From the NCBI RefSeq assembly GCF_001640805.2, contig NC_066853.1, positions 20,731,242-20,795,241 of the forward strand: a DNA stretch of 64,000 bases, in the 5' to 3' direction. Below are positions 27,925 through 39,512 of the stretch, piece by piece. Numbering within the stretch: position 1 is the first letter of the stretch; every line of letters starts with the position of its first letter. The DNA is from Lates calcarifer. Its lineage: Eukaryota > Chordata > Actinopteri > Centropomidae. The translations under genes were made by a program, and so were the position numbers. The notes under the pieces are model-generated. The model searched no databases. It was not told the origin of the DNA and worked only from the letters and a program-made list of their open reading frames with translations.

Positions 27925-29030
27925 AGGCCATGCTAATCTGTCTGTGACACTGATGACCTCCCATCTGACCTGAACCATCCCAGCCACCTCACTCCCTCCA
28001 GTGCTCGGACATGCTCTCTCATTCATGCTTAGCCTAAGGGATCCCTCTCTCTGACAAACTTCCGCTAGTTGTATGCAGAAAACACGTGGTGTAGTTCAAA
28101 TGGGAAGAGATCACTTAGACCAGATCAGCCCAGTCCAGAACTGGGCACATCCTTTCACGTTATCGGTTAAAACTGGAAAAAAAAAAACATTTCCATTGTC
28201 CATTATCTCGTTCATGTGTTCTATCACTGGGTAAAAAAAAAAAAACCAACCCTGAGAATTTCAGATCAGTCTCCTTGGAGCTGCTTGGTTTTTAAATATT
28301 TGATATACTCAGCAGATGGCTTCAAATAGATGGTATGTACCAAAGATCTGTGATGAAAATGATTGTTCAGCTTTTACAAGGAGCATCTTGTGACTCTGAA
28401 ACCTAGCATTGTACTGTTGGCCTGTGTACACGGCTTAGAGCATTGTAAAGTGGGTGAAGAGCAGCATGTCTATCAGTGTTTCTCAAACCATCCTACAGTA
28501 TGTCAGTCAGGTTTTTTATTTTACAGGAATACAAAATATGATTACATATATGATCCCAGTCCAAAAAAAAGAGATTGATTGTCTCTGGGTACACTCTTAA
28601 AGGTGCTGTTTGCCATTAGTGGTGTATTTAGCTGGTTCAGTCATGTAGCTGGTAACATTTATTTTGCACTGCTGCACTGCTTCCTGTTGAGGAAGATACC
28701 GCTGCTCTCCATGTTTTCATCCTTGACAGTCATTGTGCCACTCACCCGGCAGCTCCCGCACAGTCTACTTTCCAGACTAGCTTTGGTGTAAGGCAAACAC
28801 TGATGGCACTCGATTACTGGTGACTTATTACCCCCTTATGTGGATGTCTTCAGTACACAAACGTCCAAAATGCAATCCTGTCTTGAAACGCACAGCTGCA
28901 TTGTCCAACGGCCCTCAACTTTTTAGATAAAGAAATACACTGATGTGTATGTATATATACTGTATCATTTAAAGATTCCGTGTAATGTTTGGAGAAAATT
29001 ATTGAATAAAAAAAATCCAGTCCTGTGATT
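27925..29030 (+). other. ppp5c 3'UTR with poly(A) signal
   Basis: A non-coding stretch follows the ppp5c stop. An AATAAA at 29005-29010 followed by A-rich sequence is the likely transcript end. Confidence 0.6.
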
Positions 29031-29206
29031 TTAGAAACAAGCTGGTATCTTTCTTTATGTCAGTCAACATTGTCTGTGCCTTTTTGTGTCTTTTTTGTGG
29101 ACAGGGGTTTTGATTTTTGACTACCTGTGGGGAAAAAAAAAGCACTTAATGTTATCTAATTATGCAGCAAATTGCGCGAGCGGCCTACTTTTTAGTCGCA
29201 TTAATT

Positions 29207-29236
29207 TGACGTCACGAATCACGGAGACGTCACGAA
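29207..29236. promoter_or_regulatory. Paired CRE-like sites upstream of the THAP gene
   Basis: A perfect palindromic CRE, TGACGTCA, lies at 29207-29214. The 11-base word GACGTCACGAA occurs at 29208-29218 and again at 29226-29236, 18 bases apart. The pair lies about 120-145 bases before the THAP start codon and about 200 bases after the ppp5c poly(A) signal. CREB/ATF binding to this word is established; activity here is inferred. Confidence 0.55.
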
Positions 29237-29352
29237 CAGCTGATCGTCATTCGTCAACCATGCGCCACGAGTTGACAACACAGCACGAGTTTCACCTTGT
29301 TGTGATCCCAGCTGGACACCGGAGATACCATCCTCAACGACGCCGACCTGAG

Positions 29353-32300
29353 ATGCCGAAATATTGTTCGGTCCCAAACTGTAAGAATGACTCCGGGAGC
29401 GGCAGCGACAGGAAGAGCTTCTACAAGTAAGTTGTCCGTGTATTTCAAAAAGTGTTTTAGCTAGCTAACTTCGCTGCTCAGGTGCAGCTGCCACAGGCGT
29501 CATCTAACTTTAAGAAAGCGTCTTTCTCAACCTGGACTTTTGCAGTATTTTCTCCGACTGCAACGAAGACATCAATCACCGTAGTCATGGAATATTTATT
29601 ATTACTTTTTCGCCGCTTTTATATCGATATGCCAAGTTAGTGTCTTTCGATCTTTGAGAAAGTCCGTCCTGACTGAATCATGATTTGAAGGCTGAGTTTT
29701 ATTCACAGGTAAATTCACCCAAAGATACACACGCAGTTGGCAGTTCATCAGGAACACATAGCTAAAACTAATGCAGCCGAATGCAACAGTCCTGCAGTAA
29801 ATCTAAACCGCCATGAAGGTTAGAATCAGTTTTTATTGGAAATGTTTTAGAGGTGATGACTCAACCAGTGGCGTGACGAGCAAGATGGTCAAAGCGGGCC
29901 CAGCCCTTCACATAAGACTTGTAATGATGATGTCATCTTTATCCTGGACCAGGAACTGCCGGGACAATGTGACAGAAGTATTTTATTGAATGTATCTTAA
30001 CACAAGAAGACAAACATGTCTAGAACAGTCAAGTAAGTCGAGTCAATTTTATATACAGCCCAAAATCACAACTTTGCTTCAGGCTTAACAATTTGTACTG
30101 TCTACAACACCCTCTGTCTTCAGACCCTCGGATCAGATAAAGAATAAAATCCCCAAAAAAACAAGTGAAAGGAGTCCCTCTTTCAGAGCAGAAATTCAGT
30201 AGATGATATGTGTACATCAGCAACAGGCCTCAGCCACATGATCTCCTCTCCACCATGAAGACCTGGAAAGAGGACAGGCTTCACATAAGGATATAAGGAG
30301 GCTTTATTGTCATTGTAGTACCCACAATGACATTTGGTTTCCCAAATGCACAAGAGGCAAAATCAAGCACAAGATTCTCATGTCTGGGAGAAGGACACAA
30401 ACATACAGGGAGAGAGAGAGAGAGAGAGAGAGACGAGGAGGAGGCTGGGGCTCCCGGAGGACAAAGATCAAGATCCGAAAGATCAGAGAGCCTGAGTGAA
30501 ATGAGTGGACAGAGAGAGATAAGCACACAGCCTAGATGCTCATGTGCTTGAGGGAATAAACAAACAGATGGGTGTGAGATGTAGTGCTTATCAGAAAGTT
30601 AACAATAATCTTGTCGGCAGGACGACATGGACTATACTGCTCATACTAGGATCCAATAAAATAAATAAATAAATAAATCAAATCAAATAAGGTCTTTGGT
30701 AGAATTCTGTCTACCTCACACAAGATTCAACATTTCTCAATATACATGTAAACATAAAGCACCACCACTAACCACTTGCCTCAAAAACTACCAGAGTTGG
30801 CCTGTGTTACACTGGTACTACATGCTGTAATGTCACAAGCCAAAATGTGATGAGTCCACAGAGTCGGTCTGTTACCTGATCTCAGCATTAGTTTTGATGC
30901 TCAGGTTTCCAGCTTAAACATAAAAAAAAATGTTTATAGATGTTGACTTTACTGTTAAATCATTAGAATAAGCACAGCTTCAATGATATTTTATGGTGCA
31001 TTTTTAATTTTTTTTATTTGACATTATTTTGATATTATTATAATATGAGCCTGAGTGTGGCCAGTATCTGACATTTCTAGTCTTTATTGTATTTTAGGTT
31101 CCCTCTGCAGGACCCGGTCCGGCTGCAGGAGTGGCTGAGGAACATGGGACGTGAGAACTGGACTCCCTCTCGACATCAGTATATTTGCCACGAACATTTT
31201 GCGCCCTCGAACTTCAAGGTGCGATGGGGGATCCGTTACCTTGAGAAGCGATGCAGTGCCCACAGTCTTCCAGGAGGCCGAGGTAAAACAAAAAAGAAGC
31301 CGACCGTTTACACTGACATTTTAGCCTTAGATTTTACCTTCTGAATGTGCTTTACTGCACCATGTTAGTTTCATTTACACAAAATTTTGTTTGGGCCTTC
31401 AGTGACCTCCTCTCTGATTAAGTATTTGCAGCTTAATGCAACGTGAAAGTTCAAGTACTGTAGTTACTGTGTATATTAGTTTGTCCCTGTCTTTTTCTAT
31501 TCAGTTAAATGCGCAGCTCTTCACACCAGAACAGGCAGTCAATGTTTTATTTATGTTTTTATTCTAAGCAGAGTGAATTAAAAGCATTTACAGAAAATTC
31601 AGCAGCAAGTCATGGTAACAGGAATTTTTTTCAGGAAACCATCTGTAGTGAGGTTTTTGGTTAAGTTTGTTTGAAAAGATTTTACATGATCTCGATGAGC
31701 TACAACACAGATACAGTTTTTTGTATTTCTCATATTACAAAATGTCATTCTTAATTGTGAGAAGTATGTAATGCAATGTAATGTAATGCAGTAAATAATT
31801 AATGATGGCATTTCTGCAGTCAGTAGGAAAGTGTTATTCTTGCAGCACTACAGTTGCTCTAATCTACACTGTAATGTGCTGTTCACTCTCATGTTGTGCT
31901 TGATAAAACACACATCTGCTTCTTTTTAGAAACGGAAAGCCACAGATCAAAGTGAGAGGAAGCCAAAACGGCTTCGAGCGAACAGTAATCAAAACATGGC
32001 GGTGTCAGACGACAGGACGGTGGTCGTCGACGCTGTAGAGATGGAAAGTACACTGCACACGGTACACCTGTATGAAATCACCGTCGACCCGTCGCAGCAG
32101 GGGGAAGCCAGCCTGGTGGAGACGACCGATGTTGGAGAATCTGACTGTTCTCTCCAGACGGACCTGAACGTGCTGGCGTCAGTGGACAGATTCGAAACAG
32201 GGACAAATTTCCCTTTAGCTTTGTTCCAGACAGTAGATGATCTAAGTAACAGTGGGGAGAACACAGAAGTGGTAGTGATGTCTGAATGCCCTGCTGGTGA

Positions 32301-33458
32301 GGGGCAAGACGAGCTTGTGAATGGAATCGCAGCTGCCATTTTAACTCAGGGCCACGGGCTGGTCACGAATGACTCCACACTTGGCTGCACAGACGAAGCA
32401 GTGGCCTGTCTTGGTGTTGAAGATGCGACAGAGGACCTCTCAGATGTCCAAGAACGCCATGAAACTCAAGTCATCGCCTACTTTGAGACAATACCAAATG
32501 TCTTCCCCAGTGAAACCTCCACCCAGTTCACCTTCTCTCCGGATACAGTGCTGTCATCTGCTCTGAGCTCCAAGCCCATCACATCTACGCTGCCCATAGT
32601 ATCCAAACACGTGCCACCCTCCCCCACGTCCCTGGTCCTCACTGTGGAGAGACTGGACACAGAGGGGGAAGAGGGAGATGACGACAAGTCGGAGGAGGAT
32701 TGCACAGAGCAGCAGGATCACCAGCTGGAGGAGCACTGGTGAGCACTGATTCTCAATTTCAAGGACATGTAAGCATTTAAATTCTGGGAAAAATCATTAT
32801 TTTATTATATATTATTTATCCAGAAGTTTTTTTTTTTTTTTGAGCAAGGCCAAAGGTGTTGACCACAGGGTTAAGAGTTAAGTTGGCAGTCTTAGATGCC
32901 AACTTCAGTAAAGATGCAGCAGAGTCAATAACTAATTCTCAACATTAAGACCATTTAAATTATTACCAAAGAGTTCCTCAGTATTCATGCTCATAGCTTC
33001 TCATTATGTTACAGTTTTTTTACAATCTCTTTTCATTTTTTTTTTGACATGAACAGCTACCATAAGAACAGTCTGAGTAAGGAGCAGCTGGAGGCAATTG
33101 TGGCTGAGCTGCAGAAAAAGGTGAAGGTGCTGCAGCAGCGACACCGCCGACACTTGGAGAAACTTCTAGGTTTGGAGAACACAGTTAGCCAGCTGAGGCA
33201 GAGTAACCTGCTAAATGAAGAGCGACTGCAGCTGCTCGAGAGGGTACTGATATGAATAGTCAAGAGTTGTTTTTGCAATAAGACTTCGAATTGCTGTCAA
33301 ACAGTGTCTTCACTTATTGTCGTCTCCCCCTCCCTCAGGCCTACATACAGACCAGTGCAGCGGTGTCAGATGCTGGCGAGACTGTGGCCATCATCTACGA
33401 AGAGGACGATGCTGCGTACTTGTACACAACACTGAACGATGCAGAGGAGAAGCTGTGA
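29353..33458 (+). CDS. thap8: THAP domain-containing protein, THAP8-like (five exons, one frame break)
   Basis: Probable zinc-dependent DNA-binding protein. Exons: 29353-29426, 31098-31282, 31930-32738, 33057-33243, 33339-33458. The THAP C2CH finger uses Cys5, Cys10, Cys55 and His58, and has FPL, WLRNM and HFAPSNF motifs. The start is the ATG giving MPKYC, the standard THAP beginning; an upstream in-frame ATG at 29260 would add residues before it. The AVPTVF box that closes THAP domains is present but one frame off, because of an extra base near 31246-31252. The exon sum is 1375 bases, one over a multiple of three, and exon 3 fits only the shifted frame. Without that base the product is 457 residues. 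After the finger come a basic NLS-like stretch (KRKATDQSERKPKRLR), a long acidic middle and a C-terminal coiled coil resembling that of mammalian THAP8, which is shorter (274). Family is sure; the THAP8 assignment is moderate. Confidence 0.8.
30035..30225. mobile_element. Dispersed teleost retroelement remnant in thap8 intron 1
   Basis: The order of words tcaattttatatacagcccaa, aaatcacaactttgcttcag, acaccctctgtcttcagaccct and aagaataaaatccccaaaaaa matches a common fish repeat that reports subgenic SINE-like text in this order. It is degenerate and has no coding capacity. The family is recalled, not searched. Confidence 0.5.
30412..30433. repeat. (GA)n microsatellite
   Basis: About eleven GA units in thap8 intron 1. 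Confidence 0.9.
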
Positions 33459-35510
33459 GGTCCAACTGACTGTGTCTCTGTCTGCAGACCATTGTGCCAA
33501 AAATTAAGTGACATGGCTAATGCTGTTGAAAACAAAATGCTACCTACCTTGTGTTATTTTTAGTTTTCTTTTAACAGAATGAGATCAGTGTACAAGATTT
33601 GGCAGTTTGGTTTTGGATCTGCTGTGAGCTTTGCACAAATATGGATTTAATATGGGACAACATGTTTTATAAGGGTTTTCCTTTCTCCTTCAACCACTTT
33701 TTGTTTCATGTATTAAAGTATTTTTGTTTGGGATAGTGCGCATATCAAATTAAAAATTTTGATTTGTGCTTCATTTCTGTTTTTGCCATAATTCTGTACA
33801 TTATAAGAATCAAAGATTACACAGCAAGGTACAGGCATATGAGAAAAAATCAGCGCTGGCAGTTCTTACACATGCTCCCTCAATAGCAAGACAGAATAAA
33901 GGAAATGAGTGAACACAGCAGTCACACCCTGTTTTGTGACAATACATTCCCAGGTGCTGGTTTGGCTCATGGAGGCTCAAACATGTAGAACTGGGCATGT
34001 TTCTACACAGTGATTTAAATAAACAGTGGCATGGAGGAGCTGAGGTGAGCACACCTGTCAGTTTAGCTCATAGCTCCTAAAGCAGGTTTACTGTTGAAGG
34101 GCCATGTCACATAATAGAAGAGTGCAACCTGCATATTGGTACAATTAAGTTTTTGACAGTTTTTGCCTCATAGACAGTTCAAATATGAAAAAGACCATTT
34201 AAGTTGCATAGTACAGTATAATAGTTGTGAACATCAGTATTTTTTCTAGACATATTTCTTATTCCAGTAAATCAAAGTAACTTAAAACTCCAGGAAAACT
34301 GCCCCATCGGTTCCACAGGAATTAACAAAGTTATTGTATATGTCATAAAATTTAATAGGTTTACTGACTTATCTGGATGCCTTTGAGAACTAAAACACTA
34401 AAACTGAAACAGATTGTTGTCAAGGTTTTAGGTACTTCTTGGCAAAATGTTCAAGATTTTTGGCACAAATCTGCCTTTTGACTTGTTTTTTTTTACAGGT
34501 GCTTTTCCTCTGGCAGTGTGCTATTTCTTTTTCCACTAGATGGCAGTAGAGGCATCTGTAACGTACTGGATTACGTGAAATATATTGAGAAGTTATTCCA
34601 CACATCAAAAGAACCATTTAACAAAAAGACCTCCTTACTGAAAAGCTGTGAACTAACTAACTATGAAAAAACTAAACCAGTGAGACGGGAGGTGGACTAA
34701 CAAGAGGAGACAGCTTAAGAAGCTTCTGTTAAATTGAGAAACCAGACAGGGAGAGGAGAGGAGATGTGAGGTGACAAAACTTGCTGCCCCCTGTCTTACT
34801 GAGCAACCATTACCATTTGCATGTCATAACCGTAACAGGGATTTATTGCAGTTGAAGCCAATTAAAATAAGACTTTGTTGGATTTTGACTGGACTGACTT
34901 TTCAGTCATCTCTGGAATAAGACTGTTTGACGTGTTTATTAGTGTTTGATGAGGGCAAGATTTCAAATATTCATTTTGCATGATTGCACTAATTTGTAAG
35001 ACAATAGATATGAAGAAAAACAATATCTAAAAGTGTACTGTAGGGAGCAGGATGATGTGAATAATTTTTAAAGGCGGATTTGATGTGATCCACATTACAG
35101 TAAAATTCTTCACTAAAACCTGTTAATAAACAAATTTTGCTTCCTCAGTGGGAATAATATCAGAGATGACTCCAGTCAGTGACTCCATTAATTTTGGACA
35201 GAGTTTGACAGAGTGGTCAGAGATCAGTAGCAGCTGCACCAGGAATCATTCTGCTGCTTTAACCTAAGTCCAGATCCACCAGCTGATGGATTGTTTCTAC
35301 AAAACTTCCTGTATGATCTCATCAACCTCTGGCACCAAAGAAAAAGTAAACCCATTCATCCATTTCTTAAACCACCAATCCTGTGGCTGCTTTACCTTAG
35401 TCAACAGTCCAAATCTGAATAGAACATTCATAGGAATGGATGATACATTGATGATACACAAATCCTCTCTTACTCTCAGTTAGTGAGTCTGACTGCCTTG
35501 TGTGCATTTA
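33459..35510. other. Interval between the convergent thap8 and gipr 3' ends
   Basis: The thap8 3'UTR probably ends near the ATTAAA signal at 33712-33717. The rest must contain the gipr 3'UTR on the minus strand, whose end was not located. No further exon was seen. Confidence 0.5.
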
Positions 35511-37787
35511 TCAGCAGTAGCTTTCACAAGACTTCTCCTCATTTTCCCCTTCTCCTTCATCCTGTCTATGAGTAGAGATATAGCAGTAGGTCTTCAGCTG
35601 TCTGGCTCCCAGCTGGTCCTGGTGGTTGGTGTAGGGGTGAGGAAGGGGGAGCTGAGGGAGAGGAAGGGCAGATGGGCGGGGTGTGGCAGAGAGGCAGCGG
35701 TCCTCTTGGCAGTGGGCTGGCGTAAAGCAGGGAGACGGATGGTGGCACCAACCTGCACAACAATTTATACGCAATGTTATTTGGATTTTTTTTTCAATAG
35801 CAAATTCTCTATAAACATAACTTATGTTCAGTTTGACTTTGTATACCGTTTTTTTTTTTTTTGAATCACTACCATTAGTATCTGCTTTGTGTATCTCTCT
35901 GATACTAAAAGTCCATAAATATAAACACAACAATTAAAAAAATAAATACATTTCGTATCACTGCATGTACTTATTTGACAGGTTGCAGCATTGGTGCCCA
36001 CATCCAGGTCAGTCATCCCCAGCTTCCACCTGTGCCATTTCCTCCTTATCTCTGCCTGCACCTGCAGAGGAGTTTTACAATGCTGAGTAAATATATCAAC
36101 AGCAAAACTGGCTAAACATAGTAAGAAATTTATTAATGTCAAGCATAACAAACGACATCTCAGTTTGGTGGAATCGAAAACAAAAAGTCAAAATTCAAGC
36201 AACTGTCAGTGAATCCACCTGAGACATATTTCAACTCAAAATGTCAGTGGACAAGACACTGTATCCTCTGCAAAGGCCAAAAACATCACCTCACTGTCAA
36301 AGTAAGAGACGTGTACAGTGACACTGACAGCTCCTGTTGTAGAGTTGTCACCTTTCTACAAAATACATATCAGTTCTTTCAAATCTTTAATCTACATTTG
36401 TCAAGCCTCTGTGATCCTGATGCACAATGCCTGCAACCACACTAACACACACACACACACACACACACACTTAGGCACGACACTTACCTCTTTGTTGACG
36501 AAACAGTAGAGGATGGCTACAAATAAACCCTGTGAGGAAGGGAAATGACTCATTGTCAACCAGAATGAACTGTTATGTGATGTTGCTTTTATCAACAAAA
36601 AGTGCAGACACTTTTAGCCTGACTGTACATGAAAAGAGCTGAAAAGCAGTTGGAAGAAGAGGTTGATGTTGCGAATGACTCCCTCTGTATGCTCTGTCAA
36701 CATCGAGAAGACCACTTCATGGATGCCCAGCAGAGCAATCAGGGTCAGGGTGGATTTGGCCAGTCTGCAGAGAGAGAGAGAGAGAGAGAGGAGAGGGGGG
36801 GGGGGGGCACAAAAGCTGTTTGTCTTTTTTTGCTTGACCCTATCTTGGGGAGCTACAGAAATACAGCGAATGGAACGTTGACTCTTCAGCATCTTGCTCA
36901 AAGACACTTCAGCAGGGCAGAGGCTTTGCTTTGTCTGTTGAACATTTAGCATCTTCAGTTGAAGGACTACCTCCCTACACAAACCCAGCTGGCCAGGGAT
37001 AAACTAGAAAATACCTTCCTCAGCAGAGCAGATAAGAGAGTAGCTTTGCTTGATGGAAATTGTGTTTTTAAATCAGTCCATTTGTGCTAGATAGCTTCTC
37101 TGAGTTTATGAAAGCCTTCAGCTTTTCAGCTGAGTTCACTGTCAAACACATTGAATTGGGAGGCAAATATAACTTTAGAACAGCCATGCCTGTGTGTATC
37201 TTACCTGAATTTGAAGTCAGTGTATCTCATCTGATGGGCTTTCAGTTTGGAGACAAGGATCTGGATGATGCGAATAAAGATGAAGAAATTCACCTGAGGA
37301 GATAAAATGAGAGAGAGAAGCTTACGTCGTCAGTGACTGTTTTCAAATGTATTCAGATCATAGATTCAAATCAGTTTATAGTATAGTTTAGTGTGTCCTG
37401 CTACATACAGTATGATGATGACACTCCATTGTTAGCTCAAGTGTATGTGTATGTGTATGTATGCCCATGTGCCTGTATGCACATTACCAGAATAGCGAGC
37501 AGGATGGGGGTACGGATTATCCACCAATGTGTCACGTTCTCGTTAATTTCCCAACACCTTAAAAACACAAACACACAAACAAGTATGCAGTAATATACAG
37601 TGCAGGACAGGTGTGGCAGAGAATTAGAGAAATTAGGAATTCCAGCACACTGTCAGCACAAAATGTATTAAAGCAAACTCACTTTGTGTTTTCAAAGAAG
37701 TAGCGCACAATAATCCAAGGAATCACAAATAACACCGGGGTACCTAATACAAAACAGACACATGTAAGTGAAGGAAGTTCAGTGTCT

Positions 37788-37831
<44 letters not shown>

Positions 37832-39472
37832 CCCAGCCCATGAGTAGGTATCCACGGAAGAAGCGGTTTTCACCGATCATCACCAGCAGGTTGTGTAGGT
37901 ACAGGCCTTCCACCAGCAGCCAGTAGTAGTTGGCTCCCACGCAGTAATGCATCAGCACCTGAGCCACGCAGGCAAGCAGATCTTGCCTAATGTATATGCG
38001 TGTGTGTGTGTGTGTGTGTGTGTTTAGGAAGAGATAATAGGTTGAGAGATTAGATGTAACAGTTTTTTGTGTGTTAATACTCTGCGTAACATCAACCAGA
38101 ACTGTTATAAGTCTTTTAAAATAAACACCAGTCTCAAGTCTGTCCTGAGTCAAGACTCAGTTTCTCATCTTTGTGATGCAACCCTGACCCACTTCCACTG
38201 TTTTCACATTAACTATCACTTCAGTCTCCTAACTGAATCAGTGTTAATAATTACAATATGACAATCTGACCTGTATCATTGATTAATGTCACTGCTTATG
38301 GTCAGAGTGAAGGGTACTGTGCGAAAACTGCCATTTAATTCAACTAAGAGATGAAACAGGTTGTAACAGGTTATGTGTGTGTGTAACCAGTAACCTGGTC
38401 ACTGAAGACTGTGGTGGAGATGTTCCTGTTGTCTCTGAACTCAGGAGTGCTTCTGCTCAGCAGAGCGTCTCTGGTCAAGATGGAAACAGCTCGCAGAATG
38501 AACGATGCAAACAGGTTGGTGTGGATGTAGTTTCTGGTGCAGTGCAGCTTCCTGCAAACATCACACACACAAACTGCTTTACACATGACGCACGGTGGAG
38601 GAAATTTCAGCACTCTCTTTCTTTTATTTGATTAAACAAACACTGTGTTTCTCAGGGCCAAAATTTGTCAGACAATGGCTCGAATTTAAGGTGTTAATCT
38701 GAGGTGTTTTTCATGGTTCAGAAAACATCAAATGTTGCTTGTATTTTTTTTTTCATAATGCCCATAGGAATGGTCTCACTGAGGCTACTGCAAAAAAGTA
38801 AATAAACATATTTTGCAGAATTAAAGGTTCTATTTTGTTTCTTTATATGGGAGAAAACACCTTATCAAAATCTGTATTTTATAATTTAAAATTTAATTTA
38901 TAACTTTGAAAAAAGACTCACTGTACACAAACATACTGGTTTTGGACAGACTTTATAATATTAACGAGCCTTCATGTAACATTTTCCATAGAAAGTTGCA
39001 GAATGTTTTATAGTAAAACAAAGATAAGTGGATAGACATGTGCGAAAAATAACGAGATTACATGATGGGAAATGACAAAAGTAGAAAGTAAATTGCGGAG
39101 GTGTAGGTCTACCTGAATAACAGCAGAATAATCAGAGCCAGAGAGAGACTGGCAAGACTAACACAGTAACCCACTGTGTACATGACTCTGAAGTAGGTGA
39201 AGACCATCATCTGCTTCTCCTGTACAAAATACAACCAAAAGACAAGACTGGGTTAATACTGCAGATGTAGTTGATTTTCACTCCCCTCTGTAGTATTTCA
39301 TCCCAAAGTGTGTGTGTGTGTGTGTGACAGAGAGCTTTTTTAAAATTATATTCGTAAGGGGACAAAAATAACTGAGGGTTAAGACTGAGTGTTAGGGTTA
39401 GGGGTAAGGTAAGGGACTAAGAAATACATTATCTCAATGATGAGTCCCCACAAAGATAGATGTACAAATATT

Positions 39473-39512
<40 letters not shown>

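Noticed and set aside
29086..29430. The longer open frame upstream of the THAP start
   Set aside because: It runs through the CRE-containing promoter. THAP proteins start at MPKYC-type ends, so the upstream part is treated as non-coding.
35502..35864. A 120-codon plus-strand frame near 35.5 kb
   Set aside because: It is the antisense shadow of the gipr C-terminal exon (35511-35752).
39390..39415. Telomere-like gttagggttagg
   Set aside because: Only two units, and they are inside a dispersed repeat that also occurs at about 44560-44665. Not an interstitial telomere.
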